This document shows positions 9,938 to 18,440 of a stretch of 26,466 nt of DNA, one piece after another. Numbering within the stretch: position 1 is the stretch's first letter; the number at the start of each line of letters is the position of its first letter. The position numbers and the translations under genes are program-made. The stretch spans positions 1 to 26,466 of the forward strand of contig CBFFRP010000194.1 in assembly GCA_965644295.1 (NCBI GenBank). The letters are read 5' to 3'. The notes under the pieces are model-generated. The model did not search any database and was not told where the DNA came from. It was given only the letters and a program-made list of their open reading frames with translations. The DNA comes from Paraphysomonas bandaiensis (lineage: Eukaryota > Chrysophyceae).

Positions 9938-10168
9938 TATTAGTATCGTTTACACGAAGTTGTGATAACCAACACTAACTCATTATAATCCCTGCATAAT
10001 ATCCTACATATGCGAACCTCTCGTTACTGAACATATCTTGAACGATCAAACTATTTCAGTTTCTCAATATCATCACAGCATTTGTACATCACTATATTTC
10101 ACTGTATTCTCGTACATTGTCTTGAAGTGACATACTGAATATACTAGAATAAGATCCATATTCTAATA
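9938..10168 (-). repeat. 5' LTR of element B
   Basis: A 231-bp copy of 4723-4953 with the same TATTAG/CTAATA ends. On the minus strand it is followed by a 46-bp leader (9937-9892) and the gag ATG at 9891. That leader (AATCTATCTAGTCTTACGAC...) should contain the primer-binding site and is well conserved in the diverged relic at 16257, but I could not match it to a specific tRNA. Confidence 0.88.
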
Positions 10169-10221
10169 GTCACCTGTCACCTCCACTAACGCAAGTTTAC
10201 TTACAAAGAATTAAGTTTTGC

Positions 10222-10819
10222 TGATGACGCGCACAAGCACCTTTCGTAGCGCTAAAATAGAGTAGGATACCAGAGTTAAACACTGCCTCTTAAACAACGC
10301 CTATTGCTAATTATAAGGCATTCACTACTCTCCTTAAATGTGATGATGATAGTTTTAACGTTAATCATAAGCAACTCTCAATCAAGAAAGGGTATGGAGT
10401 CTGTTTGTTGGGGAACTCGGAAATTAGTCTCCTTGCCATCATTCTCTCAAGTCTCAAGTTACATCGATCTTTCTATTGTGGTCTCCTTCTTATGTCGGAT
10501 AGGGGTAAACACTGAAGTGTTTATTATTCACAAAAAGAGTCTTATTCAGTTAGATCTATTGAAGTACGCTGAGAAGATTTTTGTGACTCAACTTCAAAAT
10601 ACATATTCACTTCGTATGATGCTATCGAACAGATAAACATGTCAGACAAAGACCTTCCTTCGGACGTATAGACAATTACCCGTGCCGCAGTCTGTTTGGT
10701 GCAATGTTATGTATTGAATGTCTTATAATTAGCAATAGACGTTGTTTAAGAGTCAGTGATTAACTCTCTGGTATCCTACTCTATATTTTAGCGCTACGAA
10801 AGATGCTTGTGCGTCATCG
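10222..10819. mobile_element. Repeat with ~105-bp inverted arms (foldback/MITE-like), family R1
   Basis: Bases 10222-10329 and 10710-10819 are inverted copies, roughly 90 percent alike by eye. They share GACGCACAAGCA, TTTCGTAGCGCTAAAATA, GAGTAGGATACCAGAG and TCTATTGCTAATTATAAG in opposite orientation. About 380 bp of AT-rich sequence lies between them, with a 110-codon open frame that shows no family signature. The similarity to another copy at 21515-21752 continues outside the right arm to about 10925, so the true unit is larger than the inverted-repeat section. No transposase is seen. Confidence 0.75.
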
Positions 10820-11200
10820 CAAGCACCAAAGTGCAACCACTTTCGCTCTATTACTCAAAATATTAAGCTAAAGGAGTGACCAAGGAGAATGTTGATATAC
10901 CTGACATCTGCTAACTTCAGGATTTTTGAGTTCTCAAGGTGAACAGTCCGGATGCTTGACTTCAGCAGGCAGCCCAATACCCCGGATGTCCTTGTGAGGT
11001 GGGCCTATTCCCGGATGCCTGTTTATTCGTCAGGGCCCAAAGACGTCTACACAAGTGACACTTATAGTAGTGTCTCTTGTACCTCACAAGCATTCGGAAA
11101 CGAGTGGGCAGAAACAATATCTGCTGACTATATATGTGGCTCACGTTAGTTTCCCGGAGAAATATCTCCGATACTTATCCCCCAAAACCCCACGAAAACG
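10820..11200. other. Gene-free interval with outer R1 sequence
   Basis: Bases 10820-10925 match, in reverse, the stretch before the R1 arm at 21515-21620 (shared tracts include CAGATGTCAGGTATATCAA and GCGAAAGTGGT). Bases 10940-11190 are somewhat GC-richer and carry short open frames on both strands with no recognisable motif. I see no supportable gene. Confidence 0.5.
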
Positions 11201-11745
11201 TCCGACTTTGTTGAGGACAATGTTATGATTATCTATCAACTCACTCCCGGAATTGCTTTTTACAGTATATATCGCTATTATCTCGTCTCGCTACTAAACC
11301 AACACAGGCTACGTATAACGTTTTACAGTATATATCAGGAGTACCGTTGGAAAAGGAATTTGATATTCGGGACATAATTTTGACTTGTATATTGGGCTCG
11401 AGCACAGTATGTCGATACATTATTGTGTTTGCAGCAGTATCAACGATTTTACTGTGCAAATGATTTTACTGCCTGCAATATCAACGGCCCCATGCGATAC
11501 GGTTATAATATCCAATATGCAAGTCCATTCCATACTTCCTTCTGGGTAGTCAAGATGCGCACGATTTAAATCTTTACTTCCTATATTGTCAAAATGATCG
11601 AAACATACATATCAAAATTAAATATCATTGGGTAGTAACTGAACACGTAGATACGGAGGGCCCGTTTAAAACTGCGACACTGTTTCATGTCAGAACCGAC
11701 AAATCACTGGGTGGTTTTATATACAAGAAGCATTTATACATACAG
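11200..11745 (+). pseudogene. Decayed copia pol fragment (RT end and RNase H)
   Basis: Translating the plus strand with frame changes gives a weak but ordered match to the end of element B pol. Around 11236 the pieces THSR, LQYISLLSRLATKPTQAT and LQYISG align with IHTRPDLAYAVGLLARFSTSPTYAT and LKYLRG. Next come STVGKGI-stop-YSGHNFDLY for GTVDKGIRFSGSEFDLH, and RYIIVFAA for GYIVLLCAGA. After that, CKSIPYFLLGSQDAHDLN matches AKPTPFFMDSKSAKDLS, and HIKIKYHWVVTEHVD with FHVRTDK matches HIDIKYHWIREHVN with IHVSTDD. Stops and frameshifts show it is dead. It is a separate, much older insertion in the opposite orientation to A and B. Confidence 0.82.
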
Positions 11746-12056
11746 AAAAGTTCTAAAGCGACGCGAATGATCGCGAGATCGCGAGAGAGTTTTGAGTTTT
11801 TCTTATTTGTAAACAATTGAACGTTTTTTTGCTACTACTGGTTGTGCATAAAATTAGCTACACAACGACAAGTCTGATGTCAGTGACAGGAATCTAAAAC
11901 ATAATTATGCACATAAAAAAAAACTTCCCTCTGAGCTTCCAACTAACTATACTCATTATCAGCGTAAATGATAACAAATATATTATTAACTATATCAATA
12001 GAAAGCTAACTACATTTCTATAATAACACAACTCACTCAATCCCAAACTATACAGG
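11746..12056. other. Intergenic, no feature seen
   Basis: AT-rich sequence downstream of the SWIB gene and after the copia relic. It has a short GC-rich palindromic run (gatcgcgagatcgcga) near 11768-11785 and otherwise nothing I can support. Confidence 0.6.
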
Positions 12057-13500
12057 CTACTTCGTACGCTTAGACTTTTTCTTCTTTGGCTCAATGTCAT
12101 CGGTATTCTCATCAGTATCCTCAACAAGATCTGGATTGTAGTCACACGGCTTATCTGTTTTCGTCAACATCTGTGCAAGGTATTACATATCAGAATATGG
12201 CAAGTTGTATTTCGTCGGTTCTCACCGCGTTCACATGCTTCGTCATTTGAAACATGGAGAATTTTTTCAATTTAAATACTCTCTCCATGGGCTCATCACA
12301 GATGATATATCTCCTGTCGCTAGGGTCCTGTCTGTCATTTCCCTTAATGTATCTCCATATCAGTTTCATGACATATGATCGTGGCATTACTGAGTATCCC
12401 AATAGTTCACTGAGGGGTGCGGCTAGCTCTACCAAACCCCCGAAAGAACTCGGCCTGCTCTTTCCTGAAAGGAAATTATGAGATCTATAAAAGACAGAGA
12501 CAAAAGGATCAGTGGCGTATTTGGTACCTGCAGAGGTAGAGGAATTCTTCTTAGCCGCTTTATTCGAACCACGCTTCTTGCCGCGTCCAGCTGAGCTGGT
12601 CTCCTCATTATTCACACTATATGCCATAGAATTGCCAATGCCGCTCTGTAGCTCAGATACCGTCTTCATATTCTGTAACAGAGAGCCATCAAAAAGTCAG
12701 CATAATGTTAATCGTCTATTGCAATAAAAGTGACCTGATTTAAAACCTTTGTCATCTGAAACATATCGATTTTGGATCTCCCTAACACCGCCTTTAACTT
12801 CTCGTCGCAAAGTATCTGTTTCCTATTGCTGGGATTCTGCAAATTGTTTTCCTTTATATACGCCCAAACTAATTTAGTCACCTATGAAGAAACCTGTAAA
12901 ATTGGACCATTCTTGCATCCACTTTACCTCCTTACGAGGAAGGACAATCACACCGAGGAAATCGCTTAGCTTATCTGAGAGCTGAACCGGAGCAGAAAAA
13001 CCACCTTCAGTAGCATTACCAACACACAAGAGCACCTTCAGCAGTACCTTTTGCAGCCTTTGGCGCAGGGGTGGGTGATACGGCATCTTCTATCTCCGTA
13101 TTATCGTTCCCGTCTTCTTCATCCTCCGAGGCCGCTTGTCGGTCAAAATATTCCAACAATGCACTCTTGAGGAAGCCCTGAATATATACAGACATACACA
13201 TACATATATAAGTGACGTATATACATACGAAGTATATCTGCATACACATCTACATATAATAGACATATCCACATATATAGGCACCACTAGAGTCACCTTT
13301 TCTGCGTCAAGATTCCAGTTATGCTGTTGTTCAAGCTACAAAGCTGTTAATAACATGTCTATCTTTATATATATACAGATATAGGAACCCACCTCCCTCT
13401 TGAGGTCCTTCGTAGTTACACTCGATGCATCTACTTTAGATAACCACTCAAACACAGCCTCTCGTATAGCATCTTCACTTGGCGGAGCACTGTCTGACAT
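12057..13500 (-). CDS. DEK_C + double SWIB/MDM2 domain chromatin protein, 8 exons
   Basis: My model (minus strand) has exons 13500-13393, 13335-13297, 13177-13048, 13004-12928, 12881-12735, 12672-12528, 12464-12226 and 12170-12057, giving 332 aa. Every junction is GT-AG and keeps frame. Residues 1-64 form a DEK_C domain (EDAIREAVFEWLSKVDASSV, LKSALLEYF). Residues about 93-167 form SWIB 1 (LSDKLSDFLG, LVWAYIKENNLQNPSNRK, ILCDEKL, DMFQMTKVLN). Residues about 222-295 form SWIB 2 (LSELLGYSVMPRS, IWRYIKGNDRQDPSDRR, IICDEPM, MFQMTKHVN). Acidic and Lys/Arg-rich linkers separate them, and the tail PKKKKSKRTK is a likely nuclear signal. DEK_C and SWIB co-occur in plant and protist chromatin proteins related to yeast UAF30/TRI1, which act in transcription; the exact role here is inferred. 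One intron (13005-13047) could instead start 12 nt later. Confidence 0.92.
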
Positions 13501-13598
13501 GAGTTTGTTCTTGTATGTGTGGAGGTGTGAGGGAAGAGTGAATGATGTGAGTGTTATATGAGTGAGTTCATGGCGATGAGTGCGACAGAGTACATGTG

Positions 13599-13600
<2 letters not shown>

Positions 13601-13630
<30 letters not shown>

Positions 13631-14038
13631 TGTATGTATGTATGTATGTATGTATGTATGTATGTATGTATGTATGTATGTATGTATGTATGTATGTATG
13701 TATGTATGTATGTATGTATGTATGTATGTATGTATGTATGTATGTATGTATGTATGTATGTATGTATGTATGTATGTATGTATGTATGTATGTATGTATG
13801 TATGTATGTATGTATGTATGTATGTATGTATGTATGTATGTATGTATGTATGTATGTATGTATGTATGTATGTATGTATGTATGTATGTATGTATGTATG
13901 TATGTATGTATGTATGTATGTATGTATGTATGTATGTATGTATGTATGTATGTATGTATGTATGTATGTATGTATGTATGTATGTATGTATGTATGTATG
14001 TATGTATGTATGTATGTATGTATGTATGTATGTATGTA
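13601..14038 (+). repeat. Perfect (TATG)n microsatellite, about 109 units
   Basis: 438 bp of uninterrupted TATG lie between the start codons of the divergent SWIB and ketosynthase genes, 100 bp from one and 75 bp from the other. The plus strand has no stop in any frame within the array and an ATG every four bases, which produces long artificial Cys-Met-Tyr-Val frames; I do not call these genes. The array occupies most of what should be the bidirectional promoter. It may be mis-sized by the assembler. Confidence 0.98.
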
Positions 14039-14113
14039 GCCTTGTATGCTTGTATGGTATTGCTATTTATGCATTTTGTTCATCTTCTCCACTAAACGCA
14101 ATCCTTTTCTCCA

Positions 14114-16026
14114 ATGTCGAGTGGAGCACCCATGTCCATATCAGTGGACCGGACAGTAGTGTCTCTAGTATTATCTGGGGCTGTGTGTGTGGGCGTCGGT
14201 CTAGTTATGAGCCACTATCTTCTACCCCCTCCCTCTCCTAGATGCACCTGCTGCTCACCTTTACCTCCCAGAGAACAGGAGAAGAAATCTCAAAGAGAAG
14301 GAAACGAAACAGGCTCATCCATGAGAAGATCTGACTCGTTCGTCTGGGCCAGTGGTCGGCCTATAGTCCGAGTGGTCATAACAGGAGTATCTGCTGCACT
14401 TCCTGGACCAGATAAGCCGGCATTTACTCCCGGAGTGAATAACATTCACAGAATAATCGATGGGGAATCATTTATTCATCAGGTACCTACTTCTGTAAAA
14501 GATTCAATGCTCGAGAAAAATGTCGTTTTAGTAAAAAAGAATAAGAGTACTGGTGCTGTTGACCAGAAAGTGCGCATTTCAGCACACGAACATAACATCA
14601 ATTTGTGTGCGAGCATCGGTCAGCAGCTGGATCTTCAATCGTATGGTGTGCCTGCAGGAATTTGCAATACGATGGACCGTGCAGTGCAGGTAGCTGTTGC
14701 AGCTGGCCTCGAGGCTCTCAAGGACGCAGGTATAGTTACTGGGGAAGGACAAGGAACAGAAGGATGGGTATTGCCTGAGCATTTACAGCAGAGTACTGGC
14801 ATAGTCTATGCAACGTCGTTCCCAGCACTGGACACTGCCATATCAGAAGTCACCAAGTTCTTCCGATCTCAGGCGGCAAGGAAAGGGTGCGCAACTGGAC
14901 TTCTGTCTTCTCTACGGGACCGGATGAAGGAGCAGCTTCAAGTTGATACATTACCCCAGGAAGCTGTGGAAGCCCTGGAAAGCTTGAGAATTCTTGCAGA
15001 GTCGGCCCCTTCGTCATCCGATGAACAGGAAGTTTACGAGTTTGACCGCAAGTTCCTCTTCCGCGTGCTTGTCCTAGGTAATGCTCAGCTGGCGCAGATA
15101 GTGAAGGCACGAGGACCCAATATGCAAACTAATGCCGCTTGTGCTGGGTCCACTCAGGCGGTGGCCCTTGCCCACGATATGATTCAGCTGGGTCGTGCGG
15201 AACGCATGATTGTTGTTGCCGGAGACAACGCCTCATCTGATGACCTCATGCCGTGGCTGGGTAATGGGTTTCGAGCACTTGGAGCGGCAACAATTGCCTC
15301 TCGTGTAGAAGATGGGGCACTGCCGTTTGATGCCCGACGAACGGGTATGATTTTGGGATCTGGAGGGGTAGGAATGGTGTTGGAGAGTGAGGAGGGCGCT
15401 CGCAGGAGACATCTGATGGCAATGAAGTATGGACACGGTCATGGTCCTGCGCAGAGACCTGCTTTCAAGTGCCGTCTTCTTGGAACGCTGTATTCCAATT
15501 CCGCTTATCATGGTGCGGCGCTCGACAGAAAGCATATTGCAGAGGAGATGGAGAGATTTATATCCACCGTGGAAAGAGAGCATAATATATCTAGGAGTGA
15601 AATTGCCCGTCATGGTGTTTACTTCAGCCACGAAACATCTACGAATGCCTCACCAAACGCATCGTGTGCCAGCAATGAGGTAGTAAAATTTTATTCGTTT
15701 GTTCTGTATTAACATAGGATACATTGATACAGTTGTACGGACTTAGAAAGGTATTTGGTGATGACTTCAAGCACCTTTTAATCCTTAACACCAAAGGGTT
15801 CACGGGACATCCTATGGGCGTCTCATTTGAGGATGTAGTTGCTGTTGAAGTTCTCGCCACTGGCAGAGTACCAGCGATTGCCAATCTGACCCAAGTTGAT
15901 CCCCATTTAGGCTCTGATCTGAAATTGAGCAGAGGTGGTAGTTACCCGTGCAAATATGCTATAAGGTTTGCTGCCGGATTTGGAAGCCAGATTGCCCTTG
16001 CTCTATATGGAGGTGCTAGCACTTAG
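14114..16026 (+). CDS. Stand-alone membrane-anchored beta-ketoacyl synthase
   Basis: Two exons, 14114-15679 and 15733-16026, joined by a 53-nt intron; 619 aa. A hydrophobic segment (about residues 15-33, VVSLVLSGAVCVGVGLVMS) suggests a signal anchor or membrane tether. It is followed by a proline/charged linker to about residue 80, then one ketosynthase domain to the end. The thiolase-fold catalytic set is intact: Cys343 in TNAACAGSTQA, His506 in SHETSTNASP, Lys543 and His548 in LNTKGFTGHPMG. These catalyse decarboxylative Claisen condensation of acyl and malonyl thioesters. No acyltransferase, reductase or carrier domain is attached, so it must work with partners in trans. A roughly 100-residue insertion (about 235-330) precedes the Cys motif. 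The divergent neighbour may share its promoter. Whether it serves fatty-acid or polyketide synthesis is not decided. Confidence 0.9.
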
Positions 16027-16256
16027 TGTACGGATCGAAATGAGCTTATGGATGCTCATATCATTCATTTCAGTTGTAGTTAAAGTCTAATGTTAGACTT
16101 AGAGTTTACCGTATTTTTGATTAAATTCTGATATTCCTGCGAAGGCGTGATGTATATGAGTGGTATTGCCTGATAAAAACCCATGTGGCGTGTTCAATGT
16201 ACAGACGATTTGCTAATTTTGATGTCTTTAACTCGAATTAAATTCATTTAGGATTT
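16027..16256. other. 3' region of the ketosynthase gene
   Basis: AT-rich non-coding sequence between the ketosynthase stop and the copia relic. No motif beyond probable 3' untranslated sequence is visible. Confidence 0.5.
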
Positions 16257-16475
16257 GTATGTTGGAGAATGCTCATTCTTTAACTAGATCTCAGAGAGAA
16301 TTTGTCGTTAGACTAGATAGATTAATTAATATCGTTTACACGAATTGTGACAAACAACACAATCTCAGTTTGCTTCACGCATAATTTCCTACATGTGTGA
16401 ATCTCTCAATCTCTCGGTACTAAACATATCTTGAAAGATCAAACTATTTCAGTTTCTCGTTGACATACTATCCAC
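16257..16475 (-). mobile_element. Truncated relic of a related copia element (gag start, leader, LTR)
   Basis: Compared with 4660-4870, this stretch matches the first gag codons (minus strand ATGAGCATTCTCCAACATA, Met-Ser-Ile-Leu-Gln-His against Met-Ser-Val-Ser-Gln-His). It also matches the whole 46-bp leader with few changes, and the LTR up to TTTCAGTTTCTC, after which an internal piece of LTR is missing. Gag is cut off after about seven codons. The LTR has many substitutions, so this is a different or older subfamily, not a recent copy of A or B. Confidence 0.88.
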
Positions 16476-16733
16476 TATAAATTAATATTTTAACATATAT
16501 AAACGAAACAAATTAAGACCACATCAGTACAAATAGAAATGAATTCGTACTATGCAGTAGAGTAAAAGTCAAAACTATGTCGCAGCTTTCTCACTCGCCT
16601 TCCATACTACAGTACAAGTCCTGCAGTCCCCACCCTGACATGAACTGACAAGGCATCAATGGCAGTGTCTTGCCTTGAACCTGACAATGACACAGTGAAG
16701 TGTCAAAACCATGCGTGAGGCATAAGGATGGTA

Positions 16734-18009
16734 CTACACCTTTCTGTTATCGTGTGTACCCTCCTCATACTCCACGAATTTACCTTCCTTACTGCCAAGT
16801 CGCATGTATAGCATATGACCACAGTAAGGAAGTCTCTCGTCATGATGATAAACTGCTACACCACCCCAGAGTCCAACCAGTGGACGCCGGCTCACCTGCG
16901 CGGCCTGCTCGCAGTTTAAATCCTAAAAATTAAAAGAAGCTGTTTGCATACCTCAGTGGCAAATGAGCTTGCGTAAGTGTGAATTATGAGATCGCTCTTA
17001 GAGAGGAGGAGCCACTCGACTAAGGCAACCAACATACCGTCCTTGGTGCTGCGGCTAAGATCGCCGCCCTGTAGAGCCACAGCATTGTCATATGTCCTGA
17101 CAAGAAGCATTTACAAAAAGCCATATTTAAGTAACATGGTATACAGTACTCACTCCATCAGGTGTGATTTCACGGCGTCATCATTTGAGGCAATAAAGAA
17201 TTTGTATGCGGCAGTCCCCCCTGCACTGTAGCCGAGAGCTTTGTCAATTCCGCTCATCTGACGTTTAAAGTCTGACACCCGTGCATCTTCCACTCCAAAG
17301 GCACTTGCTCGAAATTTTCCTGTAGAATTTTCTCATAATGTGCCCATACTACGACATATCTACACAGACCTGGCCCCGGTGGGACTATCTCCCAGTCAAA
17401 GTCTGGGTTATGCATACGAACGTGTACACCTATCATCAGCCTGTCTTCAAAGTGCTGCATAACTTCTTCCACAATCTCCAACACATTAGATGTTGGAACT
17501 AATGTCGAGTAGAAAGTTGAATGTAGAGACAAGTATTGTTGGCACGGAACCCCACGCAGTGCGACCACACCGTTGTAATCTGTGTACACCACATTTACTT
17601 CTGATGCGACTATAGTTTCATCTATAAAAAAGTCGAAGTCTTCACCATCATCAATAACATTAGAAAAAGTTAAGTTGTTTTCCTCTGCCATTACTCGCAC
17701 TGCTCTACTGGTGTCACTGTATATAAGGGGCTCTCCAATGACTCGAAAATTAGAAGGACCCTTTACGAACATATCCAAAAACGATATATTACAGTCCACA
17801 GATGGGACCCAGTTTAAAAGAAGGGTTCGTTTCGTGAATTTGGCTATCTGGTACCAGTCAGCAAGTGCACGAAGTCTATTAGCAAGTCCCAATCTATCGC
17901 TCTGCACGACCAAGTAACGGTCCTGTCCATCACCATATATTGCACTTGATTGTGATATAATCTGAGATAAGAGGTTTAATAAGAGGATTAGGGTGAAGAT
18001 CACATGCAT
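16734..18009 (-). CDS. Secreted/ER fucosyltransferase-like protein (GT-B HVR motif), 4 exons
   Basis: Exons 18009-17370, 17319-17154, 17096-16952 and 16922-16734 give 379 aa; introns are 50, 57 and only 29 nt. I chose the ATG at 18009 because it opens directly into a hydrophobic signal peptide (HVIFTLILLLNLLSQIIS). Residues 40-51 read LGLANRLRALAD, followed by TLLLNW. Residues 193-211 hold IGVHVRMHNPDFDWEIVPP, and downstream lie FFIASND, GGDLSRSTKDGMLVALVEW, LLLSKSDLIIHTYASSFA and RPLVGLWGG. The GLANRLRA, HVR and S-HTYxSSF order is that of NodZ/FUT8-type and protein O-fucosyltransferase-like GT-B enzymes, where the HVR arginine binds the nucleotide sugar. Donor and acceptor cannot be told. 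It converges with the ketosynthase gene. The last intron is very short but restores a clear C-terminal motif. Confidence 0.78.
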
Positions 18010-18440
18010 GGGGTCTTCTTGCAACTAGGGATAGGTGTGATGAGATGTGATGGAACTGGTTTGCAGTAATGCATCAATTTAAAGATGATGTTGTGTACCT
18101 ATGCATACAAACCATACCTAGATACTGTACCTATGTACATACATGTATATTGACGACATAACCCTACTGTAAGTCTAGTAGTACAGGTCCAACAGTACAT
18201 ATCCAGCAGTACAGGTTTAGACATCTACAAATACACATACATATATACATATACATAGACACTACTGTGTATAATGTACTGCAGTGTTCCATATCTCGCT
18301 CTATTAAATAGTCCAGCCATACACCATGCAGTCACCTTGAAACTATACAATATCTACACATTCCAATTACTCAAGTAAGTGTTTCATAACCATCTCAGAA
18401 CTACAGTATCCCTCTCGTAGATAGAGGACTAGCTACATAG
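18010..18440. other. Divergent intergenic region
   Basis: Lies between the start codons of the fucosyltransferase-like gene and the coiled-coil gene and so should hold both promoters. It contains degenerate tacata/gtacag simple repeats (about 18125-18265). No discrete element is identifiable. Confidence 0.5.

Larger units (their letters stand above)
4723..10168 (-). mobile_element. Ty1/copia retrotransposon B, full length (5446 bp)
   Basis: The element runs right to left: 5' LTR 9938-10168, 46-bp leader, gag start at 9891, pol end at 5133, purine tract 4954-4964, 3' LTR 4723-4953. Domain order is gag, zinc knuckle, protease, integrase, reverse transcriptase, RNase H. Integrase before RT defines the Ty1/copia (Pseudoviridae-type) order. 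The two LTRs look identical, which implies a recent insertion. Two frameshifts interrupt pol: two extra bases near 7331-7336 and an apparent missing base in a run of five C near 5463-5467. The flank beyond the 5' LTR begins gtcac, but the matching target duplication would lie past element A, outside the window. Confidence 0.95.

Noticed and set aside
10304-10636. 110-codon frame inside the R1 inverted-repeat element
   Set aside because: AT-rich, no recognisable motif, and absent from the other R1 copies visible here.
13558-14241. Long Cys-Met-Tyr-Val repeat frames in three reading frames
   Set aside because: They are produced by the TATG microsatellite, which has no stop codon in any plus-strand frame.
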